Shown here in pieces: positions 43,386 to 52,804 of a DNA stretch of 64,000 nt (position 1 is the first letter of the stretch; the number at the start of each line of letters is the position of its first letter). The stretch covers positions 1-64,000 of the forward strand of contig JBQTHE010000031.1 of NCBI GenBank assembly GCA_052390115.1, read 5' to 3'. The stretch is from GCA-003244245 sp052390115. GTDB taxonomy: Bacteria > Actinomycetota > Actinomycetes > Mycobacteriales > Pseudonocardiaceae. Under the pieces are notes generated by a model. The model had not been told where the DNA came from. It saw nothing but the letters and a program-made list of their open reading frames with translations, and made no database searches. The position numbers were made by a program, and so were the translations under genes.

Positions 43386-44781
43386 CGACGTCCCGTTCGA
43401 TGAGCAGCTGTTTGATGAGGGGCTGTTCGCTGCGCAGGCGCAGGACCGCGCCGAACACCGGCTGTCGGCCTCGGCGCCGCTGGCGGTACGGATGCGGCCG
43501 GCCACGTTGGAGGAGGTCGTCGGGCAGGATCACCTGCTGGCGCCCGGCAGCCCGCTTCGCAGGCTGATCGAGGGGGGCGCCGCGGCCTCGGTGATCCTGT
43601 ACGGCCCACCAGGGACCGGGAAGACCACGCTGGCCCGGCTGGTCTCGCAGGCCACCGGACGGCGCTTCGAAGCGATGTCGGCGTTGTCAGCGGGGGTCAA
43701 GGAAGTCCGCGCGGTGATCGATGCCGCGCGTCGCCGGCTGGGCCGCGAGGGCGGGGACGTCACCGTGTTGTTCATCGACGAGGTGCACCGCTTCTCCCGC
43801 ACCCAGCAGGATGCGCTGCTCGGTGCCGTCGAAGACCGGATCGTCCTGCTGGTCGCCGCGACCACGGAGAACCCATTCTTCTCCGTGGTGTCGCCGCTGC
43901 TGTCCCGCTCGCTGGTGCTGCAGCTGCACCCGCTGTCCGATGACGATGTGCGGGCGTTGATCCGGCGGGCCCTGACCGACCCGCGCGGGCTGGGCGAGTC
44001 GATCACGCTGGAACCCGCAGCCGAGGATCATCTGGTGCGCCTGGCCGCCGGGGATGCTCGACGGGCGCTGACCGCACTGGAGACCGCCGCCGAGGCGGTG
44101 ACGTCCAGGGGCGCGGAGTCATGCGGTGAGAAAACGCAGCGCGCCACCACCGTTGATCTTGCCTCTGTCGAGTCTGTCGTGGATCGGGCCGCGGTGCGCT
44201 ACGACCGGGCCGGGGATCAGCACTACGACGTGATCAGTGCGTTCATCAAGGCGATCCGCGGGTCCGACGTGGATGCGGCGCTGCACTACCTGGCGCGGAT
44301 GGTGGAGGCCGGTGAGGACCCCCGGTTCATCGCCCGGCGGCTGGTGGTGCTCGCCAGCGAGGACATCGGGATGGCCGACCCGACGGCGCTGCAGACCGCG
44401 GTGGCCGCCGCCCACGCAGTGCAGTTCATCGGGATGCCCGAGGGCAGGCTCGCGCTGGCCCAGGCCACCGTGCACCTGGCCACCGCACCGAAGTCCAATG
44501 CGGTGATCACCGCGATCGACGCGGCACTGGCCGACGTCCGGGCCGGGGCCACCGGACCGGTGCCGGCCCACCTGCGCGACGGGCACTACGTGGGCTCGGC
44601 CCTGCTGGGTCACGCGCAGGGTTACCGATACCCGCACGACGTGCCCGACGGCGTGCTGTCCCAGCAGTACCCCCCCGACGGGCTGGTCGGCCGCGACTAC
44701 TACGAGCCCCGCGCCCACGGCGCGGAACGTGCGCTGGTCGATCGGGTACCCAAACTCCGCCGCATCATCCGCGGTGACTGA
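43375..44781 (+). CDS. rarA: Replication-associated recombination ATPase RarA (MgsA)
   Basis: This 468-aa AAA+ clamp-loader-like ATPase acts at stalled forks. It has Walker A LYGPPGTGKTTLARL, Walker B LFIDEVHRFSRTQQD, sensor 1 VAATTENPFFSV and the C-terminal tetramerisation domain (HYDVISAFIKAIRGSD, ARRLVVLASEDIGMADP). GTG 43375 is chosen inside the end of the SGNH gene because homology begins shortly after (FDEQLFDEG). The aspS-rarA-alaS neighbourhood matches Rv2559c. Confidence 0.94.
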   Translation: MPGNDVPFDEQLFDEGLFAAQAQDRAEHRLSASAPLAVRMRPATLEEVVGQDHLLAPGSPLRRLIEGGAAASVILYGPPGTGKTTLARLVSQATGRRFEAMSALSAGVKEVRAVIDAARRRLGREGGDVTVLFIDEVHRFSRTQQDALLGAVEDRIVLLVAATTENPFFSVVSPLLSRSLVLQLHPLSDDDVRALIRRALTDPRGLGESITLEPAAEDHLVRLAAGDARRALTALETAAEAVTSRGAESCGEKTQRATTVDLASVESVVDRAAVRYDRAGDQHYDVISAFIKAIRGSDVDAALHYLARMVEAGEDPRFIARRLVVLASEDIGMADPTALQTAVAAAHAVQFIGMPEGRLALAQATVHLATAPKSNAVITAIDAALADVRAGATGPVPAHLRDGHYVGSALLGHAQGYRYPHDVPDGVLSQQYPPDGLVGRDYYEPRAHGAERALVDRVPKLRRIIRGD

Positions 44782-45034
44782 TCGCGGACACGGGGGTCGA
44801 CAGCATCGAGCCGGCCTCGCCACGTGCCATGTCACCGTCTCGGGTCGACCTGGCCTGTTGGGTGGTGAAATCACCGCGGTCGAGCCCGGTCACCGCCGCA
44901 AGCCCCTGCTTCGGCGGATACCGGCGCCAGCCGATCACCACATAGTGTTCGCGGATGGGCTCTGGGTCCACACCAGTGATGGCGCGCTCACACCGGCGCC
45001 GGTCAACTTGAGCGCGAACCAGGAGGTATTGATC

Positions 45035-45064
45035 TTGGACCGAGATTAAGTTAGGCTCACTATA
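45035..45064 (+). promoter_or_regulatory. Iron-responsive promoter: IdeR/DmdR-type box over a sigma-70-like site
   Basis: TTAAGTTAGGCTCACTATA (45046-45064) matches the IdeR/DtxR consensus TTAGGTTAGSCTAACCTAA at 14 of 19 positions, with an intact TTAGGCT core. A TTGGAC -35-like hexamer at 45035-45040, 17 bp before CACTAT at 45058-45063, would put the box across the -10 region, the classic repressing position. It lies 52 bp upstream of the siderophore operon. Confidence 0.7.
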
Positions 45065-45115
45065 TATCTTAACCTATAGCTAGTCACGCAGGCTGCAACA
45101 GCAAGGGGCCACTGC

Positions 45116-46111
45116 ATGACCGACACCGATACTGCCATTGAGTGCCTGCCGGACTCCGTGCTTGAATGTATAGGCAACACGCCGCTGGTGAAGTTGAATC
45201 GGTTATTCCCGCAGCCCGACGTCGAGGTGCTCGCCAAGCTTGAGTTCATGAATCCGGGCGGCAGCATGAAGGACCGTCCCGCTCGATACATTATCGAAGA
45301 AGGCCTTGCGGACGGTTCGATTCACCGGGGAATCCACCTCGTGGAGAGCAGCTCCGGGAACTTCGGGATCGCGCTCGCCATCGCCGCCCGGGTACACGGG
45401 CTGACGTTCACCTGTGTGGTCGATCCCAAGACAACCCGCGCGAACATCGCGATCCTGCAGCAACTCGGTGTCGACGTCGACATCGTCGATGAACCGGACG
45501 ACGGGGGCGGGTACCTGCAGAGCCGGATCCGTCGCGTGCAGGAACTGCTGCAGGAAATGCCCGCCGCCTTATGGATCAACCAGTACGCCAACAATCGCAA
45601 CTGGCAGTCCTACTACCACGGGACCGGAGCGGAGATATCCGAGCAGCTTGTGCGCCCGCCGGACTACTTGTTCGCCGCGGCCAGCACCACAGGCAGCATT
45701 CTCGGCTGCGCCCGACGCCTGCGTGAGCGCTTCCCGGAGTTGTGTGTCGTTGCGGTCGACGCCGCCGGATCGGTTATCTTCGGCGGCCCTCCAGGACGCC
45801 GCGAGATCCCTGGTATCGGTGCCAGTCGCGTCCCGGAACTGCTCCAGCCGGAGGAGATCGACGAGGTCGTTGTGGTTGACGACCTCGAGGCAGCACACGC
45901 CTGCCGCGCTCTCCTGGAAACCGAGGGCATCTTCGCGGGCGGCTCGACCGGCTTCGCCGTGGCCGCGATCTCCAGGACCCTGCCCGAACTGCCACGGCCC
46001 TGCCGCATCGTCACGATCTTTCCGGATCGCGGGGACCGCTATCTCGACCTTATGTACGACGATGAGTGGCTGGCCGGGCTGCGAAGCCGCGAGCTCGATG
46101 CGACCGGGTGA
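45116..46111 (+). CDS. sbnA: SbnA-like 2,3-diaminopropionate precursor synthase
   Basis: This 331-aa PLP enzyme is of the cysteine synthase fold and SbnA subgroup. K52 in MNPGGSMKDRPARYI binds PLP, and SSSGNFGIALAIAARVHG and AASTTGSILG are the substrate and phosphate-binding loops. SbnA joins O-phospho-L-serine and glutamate to give ACEGA, which SbnB then splits to L-2,3-diaminopropionate and 2-oxoglutarate. No SbnB is encoded in this operon. First gene after the iron box, in a siderophore operon. A plain cysteine synthase is less likely given that context. Confidence 0.85.
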   Translation: MTDTDTAIECLPDSVLECIGNTPLVKLNRLFPQPDVEVLAKLEFMNPGGSMKDRPARYIIEEGLADGSIHRGIHLVESSSGNFGIALAIAARVHGLTFTCVVDPKTTRANIAILQQLGVDVDIVDEPDDGGGYLQSRIRRVQELLQEMPAALWINQYANNRNWQSYYHGTGAEISEQLVRPPDYLFAAASTTGSILGCARRLRERFPELCVVAVDAAGSVIFGGPPGRREIPGIGASRVPELLQPEEIDEVVVVDDLEAAHACRALLETEGIFAGGSTGFAVAAISRTLPELPRPCRIVTIFPDRGDRYLDLMYDDEWLAGLRSRELDATG

Positions 46112-46155
46112 CCGGCGGCGAGGAGAACCGGCGTCCATCGCGATCGGGAGCAGTC

Positions 46156-46197
46156 ATGACCGTGCCTGCCCAGACGAACAGCCCTCCGACCTGGTGA
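46156..46197 (+). CDS. Possible 13-codon leader ORF coupled to NIS synthetase
   Basis: ATG 46156 has GGGAG at ideal distance and encodes MTVPAQTNSPPTW. Its TGA (46195-46197) overlaps the ATG of the NIS synthetase (TGATG), which itself lacks a good ribosome site. This would let ribosomes reach the synthetase by termination-reinitiation. It is also possible that the ATG is a former start of the big gene, separated by a frame lesion. Confidence 0.4.
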   Translation: MTVPAQTNSPPTW

Positions 46198-49100
46198 TGC
46201 GGGACCTGGTCGACACGCTGATCCAGGAGAACCTGATTCAGGGCGTGCGGCTACGCCCACCGGCGGCGCTCAGCGGCGAGACCGTGCAGCCCGGGGAGCA
46301 GTGGTGCCGTATCGACCTGCCCGGTGGATGGGTCTGCTTTCGGGCCCGGCCGGCTGGGGCCCTGCAGGTCTACCGGCTGTCCCGCCCGCCGGTCTGGCAC
46401 GGTAGGACGTGGCATGCTCAGCCACGCCAGCTGGCGCCCGACGAGCTGCTGGCGCTGCTGGCAGCTCGTCGCCTAGGCGCTGGCTCCGAGTTGCCCCATG
46501 CCCCCCAGGTCGGCGCTGACCTGCGCACGGCGGTGCAGCACACCGCAGTAACCCTCGCCGGGCGATTACGGCTGGCCGGCCCGCGACCCCGCCCCGGTGG
46601 GCTGATCACTGGAGAAAGGCTCGCCTTCACCCGCAACCGTCCCTTCCACCCGACCGCCCGCGCCGCCACCGGGTGGACGGCGCAGGAGCTGGCTCGGTAC
46701 GGGCCGATGCGCCAGCAAACCCTTGGTCTGGACTGGGTGGCGGTGCGCCGGGACCGGTTGCGGCACGGTTGCGGAACCGGCTCGGACCGGCTGCACGAGC
46801 TACTGCTGAACGAGGCGGATCAGCACCGCCTGGCCGACGCGATCCGCCACGCTGGCCTGCACCTCGACGACGTGGCGCCGCTGCCGGTGCACCCGTGGCA
46901 GTTCGAACACGTGCTGCCGGCCACCTACGCCGCCGAGCTGGCCGAGACCGAGGTGGTGCCGCTCGCCCGCGGGCTGGGCGCGTTCCATCCCACCGCCTCG
47001 TTGCGTACCCTCACCACCGCACCCGAGACGGAGTTGCACGTCAAGCTCCCGCTCGGGGTGGCCACCCTCGGCGCGGCCCGGCTGCTGCCGCCCCGCTACC
47101 TGGACAACGGACAACGCGCGCAGCGCACTATGCAACAGCTGATCGACCGGTGCGCGGTTCTTCGCCGGCGCGTGCAGGTCTGCGATGAGCGGACCTGGTG
47201 TGGCTGGTGCCACCCGTCGGGCGCCGACGAGTTCGACGACCGTCCCGGGCAGCTCTCGGCACAGCTGCGCCGCTACCCCGCGGGCCTGTTCGGCGACCCC
47301 GCGCGGCTGGTGCTGCCGATGGCCGCGCTTGCCGCGCACGAGTGGGACGTGCTGGGCTCGGCCATCGGCCCAGGATCAGGCACCGCAGGATCCGGCCGAG
47401 GGAGCTTCGACGCTGCGGACGCGGTCGGGTTCTTCCGCCGGTTGGCCGAGGCCTTCTGCGAGCTGGGATTGGGGTTCCTGCGCTACGGGGTGCTGCCCGA
47501 GCTGCACGGTCAGAACGTGGTGGTGGTGCTGCGGGACAGCGAGGTGGACCGGTTCGTGTTGCGCGACCACGACACGCTGCGGCTGTACCCGGATTGGATG
47601 ACCGCCGAGGGTGTGGCCGACCCGGGGTACCGGATCGCGCCGGGCGCACCGCAGTCGCTGCGCCTGCCGTCAGCCGAGGCCCTGCTCGGCTACCTGCAGA
47701 CGCTGGGGTTCCAGGTCAACCTGTACGGCATCGCGGACGCGTTGGGCCGGCACTATGGCATCGACGAGTGCGTGCTGTGGGCGCAGCTACGGGGCGCGGT
47801 CCTCGACACGCTGGCCCGTATCGCGCTGCCCAGCAGGGTCGCAGACGTGGTCGAACGCGAACTTCTGGACGCACCGACGTGGCCCAGCCGCCTCGTACTA
47901 GGGCCGTTGCTGCGCCGGGGCCGGTCCGCCGGTGTAAGCATGCCGGCGGCCGCCGGCCGGGTACCCAACCCGCTGGCGCCGGTCCCCGCAGCCCGGCATA
48001 CCCGGTCACGAGTGATCGCGCAGCGGGCTGCCAGCCAACGACTGCTCAACGCCTACCTGCGGGAAACCGGAGTTCCGGTCGCCGTCGACAGCGTGTTGTT
48101 ACGGGTGCCGTTGCCCCACTCAGGCGCTGTTCTGCTGGCCGGGCTCGAACACTGGTCGGTACTTGGCCACCACGTGTACGGCGAGTTCAGACTCCAGCCC
48201 GACGGGGCACAGGCGGTTCCCGTGGGGCATAGCGAGTTGGTAGCGGTGCTGCTCACCGAACTGGCGATGGTCGGAGCACCGGTAGCCGACGATCCGCAGG
48301 CGCGGCAGCAGCGCCAGGCGGAGCTGGCCGCCCAGATCGACAACAGCGTGCTCTACACGACCCGCTACCTAGAACGCGGTCGTTCACCACGACCGGCAGC
48401 CCCGGATCCGCCGGCGCTGACCCGGCACGCCGAGCAGTCGTTGTTATTCGGTCACCCCTTTCACCCCACTCCCAAGAGTGCCGAGGGCTTCAGCGCGGGA
48501 GACCTGGCGGCATACGCGCCCGAGCTGGGCGCCTCCTTTGCGCTGCACTACTTCGCGGTCGCTCCCGAGCTCCTCGTCGAGGACCGATTGTGCGCCGCCC
48601 CCTGGGTCCCCCCTGAGGTTCACCAGCAGGCGCAGCGGCTGCTCGGGCCGGACCTGGGGAGCATGGCGCTGTGTCCAGCCCACCCGTGGCAGGCTGACCA
48701 TCTGTTGCGGCGCGACGCCTTCGCCGCCCTCCTGGCCGGCGGCGGTCTGGTGTCCCTGGGCCCGCTGGGCCGCCCGGTGTACCCGACCTCGTCGGTGCGC
48801 ACAGTGTGCGACCCCGCCTTCACCACCTCGTGGAAGCTGCCGCTGCACGTCCGGATCACCAACTTCATCCGCAATAATCCCCTGGAGCATGCCCGGCGGG
48901 CGCTGGACGCGGGGCGGTTGGTCCAGACCCTGCGCAACGGGTGGGAATATGACGGCTTCGAGGTGCTGCTGGAGACCGGCTACCGCACCATCGACGACGC
49001 AGCGCTGGCCGCCGATGTCACCGTGCTCTACCGCGAGAACCCGTTCGCCACCCGCCGCCAGGCGCCCCAGGTGCTGGCGGGCTTGCTGGAAGAGGGCGCC

Positions 49101-49703
49101 GATGGGGAGCTACCCACGCTTATCCCTTACGTGCGGCAGGCTGCCGGCCGTCCCGAGGCCTGCCCATCGGCTGATCACGTTGCTGAGTGGCTGCGCCGCT
49201 ACCTGGAGATCTCCCTGCTGCCGCTGCTTGCAGTGTTCGTCGCGCACGGCGTCAGCTTCGAGGCCCATGTGCAGAACTCGTTGCTGCACCTCCAGGACGG
49301 CTGGCCGGCCCGGTTCTTTGTCCGCGATATGGAGGGCACGAGCGTGAGCCGCCAGCGGTGGGCTGCGCACACGTGCTGCGCCGGCAGCGCAGGACTCCGC
49401 GCCGACAGCCCGGTGCTCTACGACGACGCCGAAGCGTGGTCACGCTGGAAGTACTACGTCGTCACCAATCATCTCGGTCACCTGGTGCACGTCCTCGCCA
49501 GGCACACCCGCGTCGATGAGTCGCTGCTGTGGCGGGTGGTCCGGGACGCGGTGCGGATGGCCGGGGCGGATCCGTACACCCGCGACCTGCTGGAGTCACC
49601 GGTGCTCCCAGCCAAGGCCAACCTGATCAGCCGCTTGACCGGCCGCGCGGAGCGGCCGCTGTATGTGAACGTCCCGAACCCGATGTACGACGTGAGCCGA
49701 TGA
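46197..49703 (+). CDS. Tandem-fused NIS siderophore synthetase (two IucA/IucC domains)
   Basis: This protein of about 1168 aa holds two complete NRPS-independent siderophore synthetase modules. Module 1 (about residues 1-590) has RPFHPTARAATGW, VHPWQFEHVLP and ELHGQNVVV. Module 2 (about 605-1168) has HPFHPTPKSAEGF, AHPWQADHLL, KLPLHVRITN and EAHVQNSLL. Each module would adenylate a carboxylate such as citrate and condense it with an amine or alcohol. Module 1 has Arg where the HPxHPxxK lysine is expected, so it may be weakened or differ in substrate. ATG 46197 (or GTG 46194) is the likely start; homology begins within 10 codons. The stop overlaps the next ATG (ATGA). Confidence 0.88.
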   Translation: MRDLVDTLIQENLIQGVRLRPPAALSGETVQPGEQWCRIDLPGGWVCFRARPAGALQVYRLSRPPVWHGRTWHAQPRQLAPDELLALLAARRLGAGSELPHAPQVGADLRTAVQHTAVTLAGRLRLAGPRPRPGGLITGERLAFTRNRPFHPTARAATGWTAQELARYGPMRQQTLGLDWVAVRRDRLRHGCGTGSDRLHELLLNEADQHRLADAIRHAGLHLDDVAPLPVHPWQFEHVLPATYAAELAETEVVPLARGLGAFHPTASLRTLTTAPETELHVKLPLGVATLGAARLLPPRYLDNGQRAQRTMQQLIDRCAVLRRRVQVCDERTWCGWCHPSGADEFDDRPGQLSAQLRRYPAGLFGDPARLVLPMAALAAHEWDVLGSAIGPGSGTAGSGRGSFDAADAVGFFRRLAEAFCELGLGFLRYGVLPELHGQNVVVVLRDSEVDRFVLRDHDTLRLYPDWMTAEGVADPGYRIAPGAPQSLRLPSAEALLGYLQTLGFQVNLYGIADALGRHYGIDECVLWAQLRGAVLDTLARIALPSRVADVVERELLDAPTWPSRLVLGPLLRRGRSAGVSMPAAAGRVPNPLAPVPAARHTRSRVIAQRAASQRLLNAYLRETGVPVAVDSVLLRVPLPHSGAVLLAGLEHWSVLGHHVYGEFRLQPDGAQAVPVGHSELVAVLLTELAMVGAPVADDPQARQQRQAELAAQIDNSVLYTTRYLERGRSPRPAAPDPPALTRHAEQSLLFGHPFHPTPKSAEGFSAGDLAAYAPELGASFALHYFAVAPELLVEDRLCAAPWVPPEVHQQAQRLLGPDLGSMALCPAHPWQADHLLRRDAFAALLAGGGLVSLGPLGRPVYPTSSVRTVCDPAFTTSWKLPLHVRITNFIRNNPLEHARRALDAGRLVQTLRNGWEYDGFEVLLETGYRTIDDAALAADVTVLYRENPFATRRQAPQVLAGLLEEGADGELPTLIPYVRQAAGRPEACPSADHVAEWLRRYLEISLLPLLAVFVAHGVSFEAHVQNSLLHLQDGWPARFFVRDMEGTSVSRQRWAAHTCCAGSAGLRADSPVLYDDAEAWSRWKYYVVTNHLGHLVHVLARHTRVDESLLWRVVRDAVRMAGADPYTRDLLESPVLPAKANLISRLTGRAERPLYVNVPNPMYDVSR

Positions 49704-51514
49704 CTCCCGCGTCGAGCACGGCGGAGCTCATCGAGCGGGCGCTGCGCGCTCCGCAGTTCGAGCAGGTACGCCGGCGGCTGTTCCGGCAGTTGCTGGAGTC
49801 GCTGCTGTACGAGGGGATGCTGGCGGCGCATACAGTCGAGGACGGGTACTGCGCTGTCGACGGTGCCGACGAGCACGGCGACCCGGTCTCTTATCGGTTC
49901 ACCGCGGCCCGGCGCTACGGGTTCGACCGGGTCCGGCTGGGACTCCAGCCGGTCCTGCGCTGCGCGTCCGGTGGCACCGCCGAGGCCGACTCGGCGACGA
50001 GGTTCCTCAGCGAGATGCGCGACGGCCTGCGTGCGGACCCGACGCGGGTGGCGACATTCGCTCGTGAGCTGGAGGCGACCCTGGTCAACGACACGCTCGC
50101 GCAGTACGTGCGGGCGCAACGCGGTGACGTGCTGTGCGGCTCGGACTACGACACCCTGGAGTCGGCCATCACCGACGGACACCCCTATCACCCCGCCTAC
50201 AAGTCCCGGATCGGCTTCGACCTGACGGACAACCTTGCCTGGGGACCGGAGTTCGCTGCGGCCATCCACCCGTTGTGGCTGGCCGCGTACCGGAGCACCG
50301 CGACCGTGTCGGTGTCCAGTGAGCTGCGCGAGAGCACGTTCCTGCGTGAACAGCTCGGCCGGGTGTCCTTCGAGAGGTTCCAGCATCGGATCCGTCGGGC
50401 CGCAGCGGTTCCCTCGGACTACACGTTCGTGGCGGTCCACCCGTGGCAGTGGCGAGAACACGTCAGCCGTGCCTTCGCCGCGCAACTGCGCAACCGGGAC
50501 CTCATCGTGCTCGGCGAGGACCCGCACGCCCACCTGGCCCAGCAGTCGCTGCGCACCCTGGCCTGCCGGGACGTGCCCGAAAGGGCGTCGGTGAAACTCG
50601 CCTTGTCGATCGTCAACACCTCGACCAGCAGGGTGCTCGCCCCGCACACCGTCGGCAATGCGGCGCTGATCTCCGACTGGTTGCGCGGGGTGGTCGCCGG
50701 TGACGGCTACCTGCGCGACGAGCAGCGGTTGATCCTGCTCGCCGAGGTGATGGGCGTCGCGGTCGATCCCATGCCGGTCTCGGAATTGGTACGCGCGAAC
50801 ACCTACGGCGTGCTGGCCTGCATCTGGCGGCAGAGCCTGCACATCCACCTGCAACCCGACGAGCAAGCGGTGCCGTTCACCGGCCTCACCGCGCGCGAAC
50901 TCGACGGTACCCCCCTGGTGGACCCGTGGGTGCGCGCCCTCGGTGTTCGGCGTTGGGTCGAGGAGCTGGTCGCCGTGAGCGTCCTGCCGCTCGTGCACCT
51001 GCTGCAGTGCCACGGGATCGCCCTGGAAGCGCACGCGCAGAACATGGTGCTGGTGCACTCCGCGGGCCGTCCGCGGCGGCTGGCGGTGAAGGACTTCCAC
51101 GACGGGGTGCGGTTCTCCCGGCGCCACCTGGCCGACCCGGGGCGCTGCCCGCAGCTCGCCGGGACACCGGCGCACCACACCAACCGCAACTCCTTCGTCG
51201 AGACCGACGACGTGGACCTGGTCACCGACTTCCTGCTGGACGCGCTGCTGTTCATCAATCTCGGTGAGCTCGCGGTGTTCCTGGCGGACTGCTACGGATT
51301 CGGCGAGCAGCAGTTCTGGGCCGTGGTGCGCAGCGCGATCCAGGCCTACCACCGGCGGTTCCCCGAGCTCACCGACCGGTTCGCGCGCTTTGACGTGTTC
51401 AAACCGACCATCGCGGTGGAGCAGTTGACGAGCCGACGGCTGCTGCCCGACACCGAGCTGCGACTGCACGCGATATCCAACCCGCTGTGCAGGCCAGCTG
51501 CGGGGCGAACATGA
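49700..51514 (+). CDS. NIS siderophore synthetase (IucA/IucC family)
   Basis: This 604-aa single-module synthetase has GHPYHPAYKSRIGFDL near residue 160, VHPWQWREHV near 247, KLALSIVNTSTSRVL and EAHAQNMVL, plus the C-terminal FhuF-like lobe. All canonical ATP-site residues are visible, including the HPxHPxxK lysine. With the two upstream modules, the operon offers three NIS activities, the number used in staphyloferrin B assembly (SbnE, SbnF, SbnC). It overlaps both neighbours by 4 bp. Confidence 0.9.
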   Translation: MTPASSTAELIERALRAPQFEQVRRRLFRQLLESLLYEGMLAAHTVEDGYCAVDGADEHGDPVSYRFTAARRYGFDRVRLGLQPVLRCASGGTAEADSATRFLSEMRDGLRADPTRVATFARELEATLVNDTLAQYVRAQRGDVLCGSDYDTLESAITDGHPYHPAYKSRIGFDLTDNLAWGPEFAAAIHPLWLAAYRSTATVSVSSELRESTFLREQLGRVSFERFQHRIRRAAAVPSDYTFVAVHPWQWREHVSRAFAAQLRNRDLIVLGEDPHAHLAQQSLRTLACRDVPERASVKLALSIVNTSTSRVLAPHTVGNAALISDWLRGVVAGDGYLRDEQRLILLAEVMGVAVDPMPVSELVRANTYGVLACIWRQSLHIHLQPDEQAVPFTGLTARELDGTPLVDPWVRALGVRRWVEELVAVSVLPLVHLLQCHGIALEAHAQNMVLVHSAGRPRRLAVKDFHDGVRFSRRHLADPGRCPQLAGTPAHHTNRNSFVETDDVDLVTDFLLDALLFINLGELAVFLADCYGFGEQQFWAVVRSAIQAYHRRFPELTDRFARFDVFKPTIAVEQLTSRRLLPDTELRLHAISNPLCRPAAGRT

Positions 51515-52710
51515 ACGGTCGGCTGGCGACGCTGATCCTGGACCGGGCCAACGGGAGCCGACCGGTATGCCTGTACTGGTATGACCTGGACCAGCTGACC
51601 GAGCATGTCCGCCGGGTGATCGGGGCGCTGCCCGACCGGTGCCGGATGTTCTACGCCATGAAGGCCAACAGCGCCGAGCCGCTGCTGCGCGCGCTAGCGC
51701 CCCTGGTCACCGGCTTCGAGGTCGCCTCCGGTGGTGAACTTGCCAAAGCACGCGCGGTGGACCAGCGTATTCCGGTCATCTTCGGGGGGCCGGCCAAGAC
51801 GGAGGAGGACATCGCTGCGGCACTGGCGCAGCGGGTAATCCGGTTCCATGCAGAAAGCGTGCTCGAACTGCACCGGATCTCCGCGGTGGCGGGCCGGACC
51901 GGCCGGGTCGCCGACATTCTGCTTCGGGTCAACCTTGCCGGTCCGTTTCCGGGCGCCACTTTATTCATGGCCGGTCAGCCGACCCAGTTCGGCATCGACG
52001 AAGCCACCCTGTCCGAGGCGGTCGAGACCGCACGGCGGCTACCCCACCTGCGGCTAGCCGGGTTCCACCTGCACTCGCTGTCCAACAACCTCTCGGCAGC
52101 CGCTCACCTCGACCTGCTCGACCTGTACCGCCGCAAGGTGATCGGCTGGGAACGTGAATTCGAGCTCGCCTGCGAGGCGGTGAACTTCGGCGGCGGTATC
52201 GGCGTGAACTACGCGGACTTGACCGAGCAATTCGACTGGCAGCGCTTCACCCGGGAGCTGGGTCCGCTGGTGGAGCATTCCTTCCCGGCGCACTGGCGAG
52301 AGATCGATTTCGAGTGCGGCCGCTTCCTCGTCGCAGCGTGCGGTTATTACGCGGTCGAAGTCCTGGACATCAAGCGCAGTCATGGCAAGAACTACCTGGT
52401 GATACGAGGTGGCACGCATCATTTCCGGTTGCCCGCGTCCTGGCAGCACAGCCACCCCTTCACCGTCGTTGCGGTCGGCCGGTGGTCGCTGCCCTGTCCC
52501 CGCCCGGAGGTCCACGACGAACCCGTGACCGTGGTCGGTGAGCTGTGTACCCCGAAGGATGTGCTGGCCCGCGACGTCGTCGTGCCGCAGGTGCGCGCCG
52601 GGGACCTACTGGTGTTCCAGCACGCCGGGGCATACGGCTGGGACATCTCGCATCACGACTTCCTCAGCCACCCTTACCCGGACCAGGTGTTCCAAGCAAC
52701 CACGCGGTAG
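51511..52710 (+). CDS. PLP-dependent decarboxylase, SbnH/LysA-like
   Basis: This 399-aa fold-type III decarboxylase (DapDC/OrnDC superfamily) has the PLP lysine in FYAMKANSAEP (about K51), HLHSLSNN, NFGGGIGVNY and a C-terminal GAYGWDISHHDF block. In staphyloferrin B synthesis SbnH decarboxylates a citryl-diaminopropionate intermediate to the ethylenediamine unit; the same job is inferred here. ATGA overlap with the preceding synthetase. Last gene of the operon: no exporter or receptor follows. Confidence 0.85.
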   Translation: MNGRLATLILDRANGSRPVCLYWYDLDQLTEHVRRVIGALPDRCRMFYAMKANSAEPLLRALAPLVTGFEVASGGELAKARAVDQRIPVIFGGPAKTEEDIAAALAQRVIRFHAESVLELHRISAVAGRTGRVADILLRVNLAGPFPGATLFMAGQPTQFGIDEATLSEAVETARRLPHLRLAGFHLHSLSNNLSAAAHLDLLDLYRRKVIGWEREFELACEAVNFGGGIGVNYADLTEQFDWQRFTRELGPLVEHSFPAHWREIDFECGRFLVAACGYYAVEVLDIKRSHGKNYLVIRGGTHHFRLPASWQHSHPFTVVAVGRWSLPCPRPEVHDEPVTVVGELCTPKDVLARDVVVPQVRAGDLLVFQHAGAYGWDISHHDFLSHPYPDQVFQATTR

Positions 52711-52804
52711 CCTGCCGCCATTCACCGTCGCGGCGTCCAGCTCGCCGGGATCGGTGGATCGGCATTGGTATCGGCGTTGTTATAGGGATTGGTGAGGAGG
52801 GCAC

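Noticed and set aside
44765..44971. 68-codon minus-strand frame downstream of rarA
   Set aside because: The segment EHYVVIGWRRYPPKQGL looks protein-like and might be a remnant, but I cannot name a family and there is no clear ribosome site, so it is not listed as a gene.
45414..46193. Upstream extension of the NIS synthetase frame
   Set aside because: The extension lies inside sbnA in another frame and has no homology. NIS homology begins just after ATG 46197.
49478..51469. 663-codon minus-strand frame
   Set aside because: Antisense to the third NIS synthetase, which carries all family motifs.
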